This document shows, piece after piece, positions 49,695 through 59,160 of a stretch of 64,000 nucleotides of DNA. Under the pieces are notes generated by a model that saw nothing but the letters and a program-made list of their open reading frames with translations, did not search any database and was not told the origin of the DNA. Within the stretch, counting starts at the first letter, position 1, and each line of letters opens with the position of its first letter. A program made the position numbers and the translations under genes. The stretch covers positions 1 to 64,000 of the forward strand of contig NZ_JACSQA010000011.1 of assembly GCF_014836845.1 (NCBI RefSeq), read 5' to 3'. The DNA is from Ureibacillus galli (GTDB lineage Bacteria; Bacillota; Bacilli; Bacillales_A; Planococcaceae).

Positions 49695-50390
49695 TTACAT
49701 ATAACCTTTTTCCTTTAAACTAATAAATTGATGGTCACCAATTATCACATGGTCTATCAATTCAATGCCAATAATATAACCTGCTTCTTGTAGACGTTTT
49801 GTTACTTCGATATCTTCAGGGCTTGGCGATGCATTGCCCGATGGATGATTATGGGCACAAATGATAGAAGCAGCTGAACGTTTTACCGCCTCTCGGAAAA
49901 TTTCCCGAGGGTGTACGATACTCGAATTTAAACTGCCGATAAAAATCGTTTGCTTATGCAAAACTTGATTTTTCACATTTAAAAATAAGACAACGAAATG
50001 TTCTTGTTGAAGGGATGACATTTCAGGTATTAAATAGGTGGCTGCATCTTGTGGAGAACGAATCGTAAATCGAGAATCAACTTGTTTTTGAGCTAGCCTT
50101 CTACCGAGCTCGATGGCTGCTAAAAGTTGGACAGCCTTCGCTTCACCTATCCCTTTAATGGCCATTATTTCCTCTATCGTGGCATATTTCAGGCCATGAA
50201 GTTTTTCAAAATAAGTTAAAACTCGATTTGCTAATGTTAAGACAGATTCTTCTTTTGTCCCGGTCCGTAAAAGAATAGCAATTAATTCTTGATTGGATAA
50301 ACTTTGAGCTCCTTGTCGAATTAACCTTTCCCTTGGCCGATCATCTACATGCACATCACGTATTTTTAGCTCTGGAAATGAGGCAACCAT
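49695..50390 (-). CDS. radC: RadC/JAB-domain protein
   Basis: A 231-residue protein: helix-hairpin-helix part with 'LLRTGTKEESVLTLANRVL' and 'IMAIKGIGEAKAVQLLAAIELGRRL' (about 64-95) and a JAB/MPN+ metal domain with 'SIVHPREIFREAVKRSAASIICAHNHPSGNASPSPEDIEVTKRL' where E162-like, H-x-H and S/D ligands occur. It was thought to act in repair, but the function of RadC is not established. It sits between maf and mreB as in B. subtilis. The ribosome site of ATG 50390 is weak. Confidence 0.93.
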   Translation of the reverse strand: MVASFPELKIRDVHVDDRPRERLIRQGAQSLSNQELIAILLRTGTKEESVLTLANRVLTYFEKLHGLKYATIEEIMAIKGIGEAKAVQLLAAIELGRRLAQKQVDSRFTIRSPQDAATYLIPEMSSLQQEHFVVLFLNVKNQVLHKQTIFIGSLNSSIVHPREIFREAVKRSAASIICAHNHPSGNASPSPEDIEVTKRLQEAGYIIGIELIDHVIIGDHQFISLKEKGYM

Positions 50391-50409
50391 CGTTCAATTA
50401 TCACTTCCC

Positions 50410-50997
50410 TTAAAACTTTATAATGTCCAATGCAATTAGTTTTTCAAATAAACTTGCAATCGGTAATCCTACAACCGTGTTATAATCTCCCTCAATACGG
50501 TCAACAAATAAAACTCCATCAGTTTGGATACCGTATCCCCCTGCCTTGTCAAAAGGGTCACCTGTTTGTACGTAAGCTTTAATTAATTCTAACGGTATAT
50601 TTTTAAAGTGTACGTTCGTTACTTCCACAAACGTTTCTTCTTTCCTATCTGGAGAAATAATGACAACAGCCGTCATTACTTGGTGGTGACGATTTGATAA
50701 CTTTAATAAATGGGAGATGGCCTCCTCTTCTGTTTTTGGTTTATGCAGCAATGAATTTTCAAATGCAACAATCGTATCTGCTCCAATGATTGTTTTACCC
50801 GCTTCTCGTTTGGCCACGTCTCTTGCTTTTAATAACGCTACTTCTCGTACATAATCTCTTAAGTTTTCAGCTTGAACAGTCGTTTCCTCGACATTGCTCG
50901 TTACAACGTCGAAAGGAACACCTAACGTTGAAAAGAGTTCTTTTCTTCTAGGTGATGCTGATGCTAACACAATTTGGTGATCTGTTTTAAAATTCAT
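50410..50997 (-). CDS. maf: Maf-type nucleotide pyrophosphatase
   Basis: A 195-residue Maf/HAM1-like protein: 'IVLASASPRRKELFSTLGV' (9-27), 'GADTIV' (about 69-74), 'KAGGYGIQ' (about 151-158). It hydrolyses canonical or modified dTTP/UTP/CTP and affects septum formation and competence. The frame begins 29 codons upstream, but GAGGAGG precedes ATG 50997 by seven bases; ATG 51003 is too close to it. It follows spoIIB by about 90 bases. Confidence 0.94.
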   Translation of the reverse strand: MNFKTDHQIVLASASPRRKELFSTLGVPFDVVTSNVEETTVQAENLRDYVREVALLKARDVAKREAGKTIIGADTIVAFENSLLHKPKTEEEAISHLLKLSNRHHQVMTAVVIISPDRKEETFVEVTNVHFKNIPLELIKAYVQTGDPFDKAGGYGIQTDGVLFVDRIEGDYNTVVGLPIASLFEKLIALDIIKF

Positions 50998-51089
50998 TTC
51001 CATTCCTCCTCTCCCTATGATAGCGAAGGATTGGAGATTTGAAAAATAAGTTTCATTTGTAAATTGTATTTTTTCCTCGAGCATTTCGT

Positions 51090-51719
51090 TTAAAATTCAA
51101 TTTTCATACAATCATTTTTACTAAAATAATGGGCAATTAAATGTAATCGTGCATTGCCTAAATCCTGTGAAAAGCTTGATAATGCTGAAGTGATTGATTG
51201 CCAATCTTGTGGAATATTATCGGGAACTTTTCCCTCTTCAAAATAAAATTTTGAAGGGTCATTACTTTTTAAATAAGTAGGTAAATTTTGCAAAGTTGGT
51301 TCGGTACATGCAGCACCTGAAAATTGAAACGTCTTAGCAAAGGAGGTTGGGTTTTCGGATAAAATTAGTTCTTCTTTTACAGGGGTAATAGAAGACCATA
51401 CATAATAATTACCATCCACTTCTACAATAGCACTTGTATTTAAAGAAGCGTGTTGAGACATAAATTCTGTTGCCGCTTCTTGACTTTTAAACACCCCGAA
51501 TTGGTTTGCGAAGAATTCCACAGATAAATTATCATCTTTTGTTTCTTCCGATGCTTGAACAGGAACCTTTTCCTCTTCTCCGTTACTTGCTTGTTCAGTC
51601 GATGAGTTCATTGAATTAAGTAGAATGATAAAAAATATCACTCCCGCTAGCCCAGCGACAGATCCTATAATTGCTGCATGCATTAGTTCTCTTTTTCCTA
51701 TAACTTTTGGAAATTTCAT
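51090..51719 (-). CDS. spoIIB: SpoIIB-like membrane protein with SPOR-type domain
   Basis: A 209-residue protein with one membrane helix (about 13-34, 'AAIIGSVAGLAGVIFFIILL'), an acidic linker and an outer domain 'VEFFANQFGVFKSQEAATEFMSQHASLN..YYVWSSI' (about 67-115) resembling a SPOR repeat. The place between folC and maf equals B. subtilis spoIIB (332 residues), which helps dissolve septal wall at the start of engulfment. This one is shorter, and its identity rests mainly on position. GAGGTG precedes ATG 51719 by 6 bases. No comC lies beside it. Confidence 0.65.
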   Translation of the reverse strand: MKFPKVIGKRELMHAAIIGSVAGLAGVIFFIILLNSMNSSTEQASNGEEEKVPVQASEETKDDNLSVEFFANQFGVFKSQEAATEFMSQHASLNTSAIVEVDGNYYVWSSITPVKEELILSENPTSFAKTFQFSGAACTEPTLQNLPTYLKSNDPSKFYFEEGKVPDNIPQDWQSITSALSSFSQDLGNARLHLIAHYFSKNDCMKIEF

Positions 51720-51756
51720 TCGCATCACCTCATTGTAACGGTAACAAATCAACAAT

Positions 51757-51786
51757 GAAAAAAAGCGAGACTTTTGACGCCTCGCT
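51757..51786 (-). terminator. Terminator after the second folC
   Basis: AGCGAG and CTCGCT enclose an 11-base loop, followed by a run of seven Ts on the minus strand, separating folC from spoIIB. Confidence 0.8.
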
Positions 51787-51876
51787 AAAAAAATATTTCG
51801 CAAAAACTACCAAAATTCGATATATTTCCGCATTACTTACAACCAATATTAACTTTTTTTATATTTTCATACGCAG

Positions 51877-53127
51877 TTATCTCATTAACTTTTCTCTAAT
51901 GATACCTAATAAATATAGCGATCCCGTTACAAAAGTTTTAATTGGCTCATTTGCCGCATTTTGTATAAAAGAGAACGGATCGGATAAAATGGCTTTTTTT
52001 GTAGCATTACTTCGTGTATATAATTCTTTTGCCTTCATTGCGCGCTCATTGGGAAAGTCTACAAAATAAAATTCTCCACTTACTTGTTCAAGTAATCGAA
52101 GGACAGAATCGACATCTTTATCGGCTAACATGCCAATTACGAATCGAATTGGTTCATTTGGAAATTGAGTTTGTATCGTTTTAGCTAAAGCTTTCGCACT
52201 GGCAGGGTTGTGGGCACCATCAAAATAAACATTTGGCAATGCTTCCTCAAACCTTCCCGGTAATTGGGCACTTTTTACACCTTGGTGAATTTTTTCGATT
52301 TCAAATGGAACTTGAAGATGCTGAGCAATTTCAAGAAAAGCGGTGATAGCTAAAGCCATATTCTCGGCTTGATGTTTCCCAGGTAATAACCGAGTAAGAT
52401 GAGGAATTTCCATCCCTTTTACATTATGGCGATAAACATCCTCTGTTTCAGCAGTTATTACATCGATATGTTCACCTAGAGCTAAAACAGGAGCCGATTT
52501 ACTTTCGGCTTCATTTTTAACTATGATTAACGCTTCTTCCGGAAGCCTTCCTATAATAACTGGACGATTTTGTTTAATAATCCCTGCCTTATGCTTTGCT
52601 ATGCTCTGGATTGTAGGTCCGAGAAACTTTGTATGGTCAAATGCAATACTTGTGATAATTGAAAGAATCGGTGTAACTACATTCGTACTATCTTCTCTCC
52701 CTCCCATCCCCGTTTCAAGTAAAACAAGGTCTACCTTTTTCTTCGCAAAATAAAGAAAGGCGATACAAGTTAAAAGTTCAAAATCGGTTAATTTACCACT
52801 TAAACCCGATTGTTCTAACTGTTGAAAAATTTCATCCATCTCTTTTTGAGAAATCGATTCCCCATTGATTTGAATTTGATCGTGAACATCTACAATACAA
52901 GGAGACATAAATTTCCCAACGGTTAGTCCATGTTTTTTCGCAATATGCTCAATAAAGGTTAAAGTGGATCCTTTCCCGTTAGTTCCGGCTAGATGTACGA
53001 CTTGTAATCGTTCTTGTGGATTCTGAAGCACTTTTAAAGCGGCTTTGATTGCTTCTAATCCCGGTTTGATTGATAGATCACTCTCTACGTTCCATTTCCG
53101 CTTATAGTCATCTAACTTAGGAATCAT
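51877..53127 (-). CDS. folC: Folylpolyglutamate/dihydrofolate synthase, copy 1
   Basis: A 416-residue Mur-ligase-like ATPase. P-loop GTNGKGS at 48-54, 'LLETGMGGREDSTNVVTP' near 137-154 and the C-terminal 'FDGAHNPASAKAL' near 296-308 are intact. It adds glutamate to (di)hydrofolate. It overlaps the second copy upstream by 11 bases, the ATG lying within the last codons of the neighbour, so translation is coupled. The copies are clearly paralogous but far from identical, so this is an old duplication. Which one, if any, has dihydrofolate synthase activity is not decided. Confidence 0.92.
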   Translation of the reverse strand: MIPKLDDYKRKWNVESDLSIKPGLEAIKAALKVLQNPQERLQVVHLAGTNGKGSTLTFIEHIAKKHGLTVGKFMSPCIVDVHDQIQINGESISQKEMDEIFQQLEQSGLSGKLTDFELLTCIAFLYFAKKKVDLVLLETGMGGREDSTNVVTPILSIITSIAFDHTKFLGPTIQSIAKHKAGIIKQNRPVIIGRLPEEALIIVKNEAESKSAPVLALGEHIDVITAETEDVYRHNVKGMEIPHLTRLLPGKHQAENMALAITAFLEIAQHLQVPFEIEKIHQGVKSAQLPGRFEEALPNVYFDGAHNPASAKALAKTIQTQFPNEPIRFVIGMLADKDVDSVLRLLEQVSGEFYFVDFPNERAMKAKELYTRSNATKKAILSDPFSFIQNAANEPIKTFVTGSLYLLGIIREKLMR

Positions 53128-54409
53128 GATTGTTCTCTTCCTTCTCTACTAAATATTTTCGAACTTCCCCAATAAAGTACAAAGATCCTGTAATAATTAA
53201 AAGTTCATTTTCTTGTTTCTCTGTTAGCTCATCCTCGATTAATTGCTTCCAATTTTCATTGACGCGAACCGTTGAATGGGTGGATTGGGTTGCAAGGTTC
53301 TGCGCTTTCGCTGCACGGGGTAAATTGATTTCTGTAAAACTCATTGACGTAGCAATTTGATCCATCATTTGAATACTCATTTCATGATCTTTATCTTGTA
53401 ATGCAGCATAGATGAATTTATATTTTTGGTTTGGATACGCTTTTTTTAATGTCTCAATTAAAGCGGCTGTTCCTTCCGAATTGTGGGCACCGTCGATAAT
53501 GATACCGTCACGAATTAGTTCGAATCTTCCTTCCCAACGTGCATTTCGTAAAGCTTGTTGAATAGTATGTTCCTTAATATCCTGATCAAAAAGTAATGAG
53601 GCTGTAATAGCCAAAGCCGCATTATCGATTTGATGGGCTCCTTGCATTGCTAAAGGAATTGATTGAAAAACATTTTGTTGAAAACGATAGTCAAACTGTT
53701 GAAGTCTCCCAATTTTTTCATTTGTTATAACAATATCATCATTTAAAAAATACAGTGGTGCATTACATTCCGCCCCCTGTTGTTTCATAACTTCTTTCGC
53801 TTCTATCTGTTTCACACCCACAACGGCAGGTTTTTCAAATTTAATAATTCCTGCTTTTTCAAAAGCAATTTTTTCAATCGTGTCCCCCAATATTTCGGTA
53901 TGCTCTAAAGAAATCGTTGTAATAACCGAAACTTCTGGTGTGATAACATTTGTTGAATCAATCCGTCCTCCAATGCCCGTTTCGATTAAGGCTACGTCGA
54001 CTTGCTCATTTGCAAAATGCATTAAAGCAATGACTGTCATTACTTCAAAAAAGCTTGGATACTGTCCATCCAAATTCGTTCGAATGATTTTAACCACTTG
54101 ATTTGCATATTGCAAAAATGCATCATCGGAAATTTGGTGATGATTAATTGTAATCCGTTCATTAACCCGTTCTAAATGCGGTGATATAAAAGCACCTACA
54201 CGCAACCCATGTTCCATTAAAATAGCGCGGGTTGCATTTAATGTAGAGCCTTTCCCATTCGAACCAGCAAAATGAATAAATTTCACCTTTTCTTCGGGAT
54301 TCCCTAATAGATGTAATATTTTTCGAACCGCTTCTAGCGGTTTTCCTTTATATGTACTTGCTTTTAATGTAAAGATGAAATTTGTACATTCTTCCATTGA
54401 GTGAAACAT
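53117..54409 (-). CDS. folC: Folylpolyglutamate/dihydrofolate synthase, copy 2
   Basis: A 430-residue FolC paralogue. P-loop GSNGKGS at 49-55, 'LIETGIGGRIDSTNVITPEVS' near 141-161 and 'IDGAHNSEGTAAL' near 310-322. The 'SFFEVMTVIALMHFANEQVD' stretch matches the family. The frame opens at 54433; ATG 54409 follows GAGGAGA by 9 bases. It is upstream of copy 1 in one operon and follows valS by about 105 bases with a terminator between. Confidence 0.92.
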   Translation of the reverse strand: MFHSMEECTNFIFTLKASTYKGKPLEAVRKILHLLGNPEEKVKFIHFAGSNGKGSTLNATRAILMEHGLRVGAFISPHLERVNERITINHHQISDDAFLQYANQVVKIIRTNLDGQYPSFFEVMTVIALMHFANEQVDVALIETGIGGRIDSTNVITPEVSVITTISLEHTEILGDTIEKIAFEKAGIIKFEKPAVVGVKQIEAKEVMKQQGAECNAPLYFLNDDIVITNEKIGRLQQFDYRFQQNVFQSIPLAMQGAHQIDNAALAITASLLFDQDIKEHTIQQALRNARWEGRFELIRDGIIIDGAHNSEGTAALIETLKKAYPNQKYKFIYAALQDKDHEMSIQMMDQIATSMSFTEINLPRAAKAQNLATQSTHSTVRVNENWKQLIEDELTEKQENELLIITGSLYFIGEVRKYLVEKEENNHDS

Positions 54410-54473
54410 CTTTTCTTCTCCTCGATTCATCATTAAACAACCAAATAGATTCTTAACATAAGATAATTGTAAA

Positions 54474-54503
54474 AGAAAAAATGCCCTAGTTAAACTAGGA
54501 CAT
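54474..54503 (-). terminator. Terminator after valS
   Basis: ATGTCCTAGTT and ACTAGGGCAT form a stem with a 2-base loop (one G-U pair), then TTTTTTC on the minus strand, 12 bases past the valS stop. Confidence 0.88.
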
Positions 54504-54514
54504 CTTTTATCATA

Positions 54515-57166
54515 TTACATATTTTTTAATTCTGCTAAACGTTTTTCAACTGCTTCATGTTTTTCTTGATAATCCGCTAGTTTTTCCCGTTCTTTTGCAA
54601 CTAATGCTTCTGGAGCTTTTGAAACAAATTTTTCATTTGAAAGTTTACCAGAAACTAATTTCACTTCTTTTGCCCATTTTTCTAGTTCTTTTTCTAAGCG
54701 GGCAATTTCTTCTTCTAAGTTAATTAAACCAGCAAGCGGTAAATAAATTTCAGCTCCTGATACAACAGCTGTCATGGATTGAGCTGGTGCTTCCATTGCA
54801 ACACCGATTGATAAATTTTCTGGATTACAGAATTTTTCAATGTATGCTTTGTTTTCTTCTAACACTTTCGCCGTTTCATTATCTTTGGCAGAAATAAATA
54901 ATGGTACTTTTTTACTCATAGGCGTATTTACTTCTGCACGAACATTACGAACAGAGCGAATAATATCTGTTAAAAGTTTCATACTTTCTGCATCTTGTGC
55001 AAAGTTGAATTGTTCTTTTACCGTTGGCCATGCAGCAACTGTAATAGATTCTCCTTCATGTGGAAGATGCTGCCAAATTTCTTCTGTAATGAAAGGCATA
55101 AACGGATGTAATAAACGCATCGTTTGATCAAGAACGTAAGCAAGAACTGAACGAGTTGTTTTCTTCGCCGCTTCATCTTCTCCATAAAGAGGAAGTTTTG
55201 CCATTTCGATATACCATGAACAGAAATCATCCCAAATGAAGTTGTATAATTCTCGGCCAACTTCACCGAATTCATAACGATCTGCTAAGTCCGTTACCCG
55301 TTCAATCGTTTCGTTTAAACGAGTTAAAATCCATTTATCCGCAACATTTAAATGACCCGTTAAATCGATTTCTTCATATTTCATGCCGTCCATGTTCATT
55401 AATGCAAATCGGGAAGCGTTCCAAATTTTATTGGCAAAGTTCCAAATCGATTCTACTTTTTCTGTTGTATAACGTAAATCTTGGCCAGGAGATGAACCGG
55501 TTGCTAAGAAATAACGTAAGGAGTCGGCACCATATTGGGCGATTACTTCCATTGGATCAACACCGTTGCCAAGGGATTTACTCATTTTACGTCCTTCACC
55601 ATCACGAACTAAACCATGAATTAATACATCTTTAAATGGACGTTCGCCAGTAAATTCTTTTCCTTGGAAAATCATTCGAGAAACCCAGAAGAAAATAATA
55701 TCATAGCCCGTTACTAATGTACTTGTTGGGTAGTAACGTTTATAAAGCTCATTATTTTCATCAGGCCAGCCCATCGTAGAGAATGGCCATAAGGCAGAAG
55801 AGAACCAAGTATCTAATACGTCTTCATCTCGCGTCCAATTTTCTGCATCTTTCGGTGCTTCTTTACCTACATAAACTTCCCCTGTTTCGTTATGATACCA
55901 AGCTGGGATTTGGTGTCCCCACCATAGTTGACGTGAAATACACCAGTCACGGATATTTTCCATCCAACGAGAGTACGTATTTTCAAAACGAGAAGGAACA
56001 AAGTTTACTTTACTTTCTTCATCCTCTTGTAGTTTTAGCGCAGCGTCTGCCAACGGTTGCATTTTTACAAACCATTGTTTAGAAAGATACGGTTCTACAA
56101 CGGCACCAGAGCGTTCCGAGTGGCCTACAGAGTGCGTATGCGGTTCGATTTTAATCAGAACTCCTGCTGCCTTTAAATCTTCTACAATTTGTTTACGGCA
56201 TTCAAAACGATCCATCCCTTGATATTTACCGGCATTTTCGTTCATTGTGCCATCTTCATTCATCACGAGAATACGCTCTAAATTATGACGGTTCCCTACT
56301 TCAAAGTCATTCGGATCATGGGCAGGTGTCATTTTCACAACCCCTGTACCGAATTCCATATCTACGTAATCGTCTGCTACGATTGGAATTTCACGACCAA
56401 CGATTGGAAGGATAACCGTTTTACCTACTAAATGTTTATAACGTTCGTCATTCGGATGAACAGCTACACCTGAATCACCAAGCATCGTTTCCGGACGAGT
56501 TGTGGCAACTTCCAACACCCCTGATCCATCTGCTAATGGATAATTCATATGATAAAATGCACCTTCAACATCTTTATAAATAACTTCAATGTCAGATAAA
56601 GCTGTTTTTGCTGCAGGATCCCAGTTAATAATCCGTTCTCCACGATAAATTAAGCCCTTTTCATACAATGAAACGAATACTTCTTTAACGGCATCCGATA
56701 AACCTTCGTCCAATGTAAATCGTTCCTTTGTATAGTCAAGAGCAAGGCCGATTTTTGCCCATTGCTCACGAATATGACCGGCATACTCTTCTTTCCATTC
56801 CCATGTTTTCTCAAGAAACTTCTGACGACCTAAATCGTAACGAGTAATCCCTTGTTCGCGAAGTTTCTCTTCTACTTTTGTTTGTGTCGCAATACCAGCA
56901 TGGTCCATACCAGGTAACCATAGTGCATCGTATCCTTGCATCCGTTTCATACGAATTAAAATATCTTGTAATGTCGTATCCCAGGCATGCCCTAAATGTA
57001 ATTTACCTGTTACATTCGGAGGTGGAATTACAATGGAATAGGGCTGCTTTCCGCTTTCAGGTTGTGCTTCAAAAAATTTTCCTTTTAACCACCATTCGTA
57101 TCGACCCGCTTCAATACTTTTGGGGTCATACTTCGTTGGCATTGATACGTTTTGTTGTTCTGTCAT
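54515..57166 (-). CDS. valS: Valine-tRNA ligase
   Basis: An 883-residue class I synthetase. HIGH-type motif 'LHLGHA' in '[18 protein letters not shown]', editing CP1 domain with '[15 protein letters not shown]', KMSKS in '[14 protein letters not shown]', and a C-terminal coiled coil (last 70 residues) that holds tRNA. Bacterial length and order are normal. AAGGAGG precedes ATG 57166. It is regulated by the valine T-box upstream. Confidence 0.97.
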   Translation of the reverse strand: MTEQQNVSMPTKYDPKSIEAGRYEWWLKGKFFEAQPESGKQPYSIVIPPPNVTGKLHLGHAWDTTLQDILIRMKRMQGYDALWLPGMDHAGIATQTKVEEKLREQGITRYDLGRQKFLEKTWEWKEEYAGHIREQWAKIGLALDYTKERFTLDEGLSDAVKEVFVSLYEKGLIYRGERIINWDPAAKTALSDIEVIYKDVEGAFYHMNYPLADGSGVLEVATTRPETMLGDSGVAVHPNDERYKHLVGKTVILPIVGREIPIVADDYVDMEFGTGVVKMTPAHDPNDFEVGNRHNLERILVMNEDGTMNENAGKYQGMDRFECRKQIVEDLKAAGVLIKIEPHTHSVGHSERSGAVVEPYLSKQWFVKMQPLADAALKLQEDEESKVNFVPSRFENTYSRWMENIRDWCISRQLWWGHQIPAWYHNETGEVYVGKEAPKDAENWTRDEDVLDTWFSSALWPFSTMGWPDENNELYKRYYPTSTLVTGYDIIFFWVSRMIFQGKEFTGERPFKDVLIHGLVRDGEGRKMSKSLGNGVDPMEVIAQYGADSLRYFLATGSSPGQDLRYTTEKVESIWNFANKIWNASRFALMNMDGMKYEEIDLTGHLNVADKWILTRLNETIERVTDLADRYEFGEVGRELYNFIWDDFCSWYIEMAKLPLYGEDEAAKKTTRSVLAYVLDQTMRLLHPFMPFITEEIWQHLPHEGESITVAAWPTVKEQFNFAQDAESMKLLTDIIRSVRNVRAEVNTPMSKKVPLFISAKDNETAKVLEENKAYIEKFCNPENLSIGVAMEAPAQSMTAVVSGAEIYLPLAGLINLEEEIARLEKELEKWAKEVKLVSGKLSNEKFVSKAPEALVAKEREKLADYQEKHEAVEKRLAELKNM

Positions 57167-57202
57167 ATAGACTCCTCCTTATGAATTTTTAAAAGCGAAT
57201 AA

Positions 57203-57560
57203 AATAAAAAAACTCCTATCGCCCTTAACAAAAGGACGAAGGAGTTTTGATTTTATTTTTCGCGGTACCACCTTTAATTCCGAGATTCCGTTATTAGTCC
57301 AAACATAATAACACGAATATCTCGACACTCATTGTGGTAACGGGTTTGACCCGGCATTTTGCTACTATTACTTCACAAAAGCTGCTCCAAGGCTACGTTC
57401 AAATGGTTGCAAGCAGAAACTTTTCAGCTACCGTTTCCTCTCTTTAGCAAGCAAGAATCATTTTACTCTTCCTGTTCATCGCATCTATCATTATTTACTA
57501 ACTTTTTTAACTCGCACATTTTGATGAAACCAATTCAAGAAATCATCATAACTATATAGT
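57203..57560 (-). promoter_or_regulatory. T-box riboswitch of valS
   Basis: A leader of about 350 bases. The T-box AAAGGTGGTACCGCG is at 57261-57275; the terminator stem with a run of seven Ts spans 57204-57248 and competes with the antiterminator. Stem I contains AGTA, the GA-rich AAAGAGAGGAAACGG bulge and, on its 3' side, GAACGTAGCC: the specifier is GTA (valine) followed by a purine, at about 57390. This fits valS. A TTGAAA/TATACA pair 16 bases apart near 57590-57615 may be the promoter. Confidence 0.94.
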
Positions 57561-57655
57561 AGTGCGATGGTTAATAAAGTATAACTATTCTTATTGTATA
57601 ATATACCATTAACATCTTTCAAGTGACAATAAATTTGATGAAAGGAAGTGAAATA

Positions 57656-57853
57656 ATGAAAAAACGTTCTAACTATAACCCTTATTTGTTACCACCTTGG
57701 CTTAGGAAAACTCGTTTCTTTTGTAAACAAATTGCTATTCCGATTGCAGTATTTCAAGCCATTCGAACATTAATAGTGCCAACAACCGGCGATTTTATTT
57801 TATTATTAATTTTAGTTTTATTATGTTGGTTATTTGCGAAGGATTTTATTTGA
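57656..57853 (+). CDS. Small membrane protein of unknown function
   Basis: A 65-residue protein with a basic N-terminal part (KKRSNYNPYLLPPWLRKTR) and two hydrophobic stretches (about 24-38 weak and 46-62 strong, 'FILLLILVLLCWLFAKDF'). Not recognised. It has AAAGGAAGTG before ATG 57656 and is divergent from valS. Its last 24 bases overlap the tail of spoVID, read from the other strand. The shape suggests a small sporulation-type or regulatory membrane peptide, but this is inference. Confidence 0.65.
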   Translation: MKKRSNYNPYLLPPWLRKTRFFCKQIAIPIAVFQAIRTLIVPTTGDFILLLILVLLCWLFAKDFI

Positions 57854-58996
57854 GAAATTTAGAATTGTATACGATTCTGTTAATTCTTGATAAAAATCAT
57901 CTGCATCTGTTGGGAAATATTGATTAGATTCCACCACTCTCTCTTTTTTCTCAGCTTCTGGTTTTTCTGTCTCATCTTCATTTTTGACAAGATCGCCACT
58001 GGAAAACGTAATATGATCAACGGCTTTTATACTACTTTCATAAGAATCCAATACTACTTTTTCATGTTCTTTTTTACTTGATGATTCTATATTCAGATGG
58101 AACTGTTCAACCGGAGTTTGTCCAGAGGTATCAGTTGTACCCTCCACTTCGGGTTGCACAAGAGCAATTGGTTGTTCTTTAGTCGTAGATTGTTCTGAAA
58201 CGATTGACTGTTCTGAAACTGCTGTCTGTTCTGGAACTGTTGGTTGTTCTGAAATTGCTGTCTGTTCTGGAACTGTTGGTTGTTCTGAAATTGCTGTCTG
58301 TTCTGGAACTGTTGGTTGTTCTTCTGGAAATATAGCGTCATTACCAAAGCGAATTTCTTCTGTCATCTGTGATTCTTCTTGTAACGCTGAAGTTTCTTCT
58401 CCCTTTACTCGCTCATTCAACGAAATTGATTCGTCCGTCAGTTCAGATACTTCTGTTCTTTCTGTAAAGGTAGGTTGTTCTGGAATAACAGGTTGTTCTG
58501 GGATAATAGCATCATAATTAAACCGAATTTCTTCCGATACTAGAGGTTGGTCCGATGACGAGTTTTCCACTTCGTAATGGAATAAAGCACCTTCAACGGA
58601 TTCCTCAAATTGGCAATCAACATCCCATTTAAATGTACAATTGGAACCATTATATACAAAGTACGACACATCATTTATGGAAACTTGAGGACGACTTTCA
58701 CTCGCAACTTTATCACGAGGTAGATCAATTTCTAAAGGTAATGCATATTCAAAATAACCGTTATTCCCTTCAAATTCCAATTCTTCAATGTAAGTACCAT
58801 CGCTATACTCAGGCAATTCATGTGGATTAAAACGCGCCGTAGCAGCTATATGATAAATACCAACTAAACGAATGGATTCATCCGTCTCAATTTGTTGCCA
58901 AATAGGTTTAATTTCAACTGAAAGTACTTCTTCTACCACACCTAACTGTTCTGGAAAAACAAATTGCGTCATCATATCCCAATTAATATTTTGCAT
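57830..58996 (-). CDS. spoVID: SpoVID-like protein lacking the LysM domain
   Basis: A 388-residue protein. The N-terminal domain (1 to about 165: 'FVFPEQLGVVEEVLSVEIKPIW', 'GIYHIAATARF', 'YFEYALPLEIDLPRDKV') is that of SpoVID, which controls encasement of spores by the coat. Then comes a low-complexity region (about 165-340) with 12-residue repeats EQPTVPEQTAIS. The usual C-terminal LysM domain (B. subtilis length 575) is absent: the protein stops after 'DDFYQELTESYTILNFSN', the place where the LysM strand would begin. SpoVID position between hemL and valS is conserved. GGGAGGG site before ATG 58996. Confidence 0.82.
   Translation of the reverse strand: MQNINWDMMTQFVFPEQLGVVEEVLSVEIKPIWQQIETDESIRLVGIYHIAATARFNPHELPEYSDGTYIEELEFEGNNGYFEYALPLEIDLPRDKVASESRPQVSINDVSYFVYNGSNCTFKWDVDCQFEESVEGALFHYEVENSSSDQPLVSEEIRFNYDAIIPEQPVIPEQPTFTERTEVSELTDESISLNERVKGEETSALQEESQMTEEIRFGNDAIFPEEQPTVPEQTAISEQPTVPEQTAISEQPTVPEQTAVSEQSIVSEQSTTKEQPIALVQPEVEGTTDTSGQTPVEQFHLNIESSSKKEHEKVVLDSYESSIKAVDHITFSSGDLVKNEDETEKPEAEKKERVVESNQYFPTDADDFYQELTESYTILNFSNKILRK
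58225..58330. repeat. 36-bp tandem repeats inside spoVID
   Basis: Nearly identical units beginning at 58225, 58261 and 58297 (period 36) each encode EQPTVPEQTAIS; degenerate units flank them. Identity at the DNA level points to recent expansion by slippage or recombination. Confidence 0.85.
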
Positions 58997-59115
58997 ATGG
59001 TATCCCTCCCGTATCTACCATATGCTTCAAGAAAATAAGTATGCTTAGAAAAGTCGATTTAAACGCTTCTATGGGAAGGTTTTTCATACCCTCTCCCTTG
59101 TTTTTTACTTAAAAT

Positions 59116-59158
59116 AAAAAAGAGTGCCTTTCCCGTTTTGGGATAGACACTCTTTTTT
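59116..59158 (-). terminator. Terminator of the hem operon
   Basis: AAAAAGAGTG..CCC and GGG..CACTCTTTTTT form an imperfect stem, two bases past the hemL stop, T-rich on the minus strand. A further terminator is not needed before spoVID. Confidence 0.88.
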
Positions 59159-59160
59159 GA

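Noticed and set aside
58225-58330. CRISPR-like array of 36-base repeats
   Set aside because: Units abut without unique spacers and translate in frame as EQPTVPEQTAIS inside spoVID.
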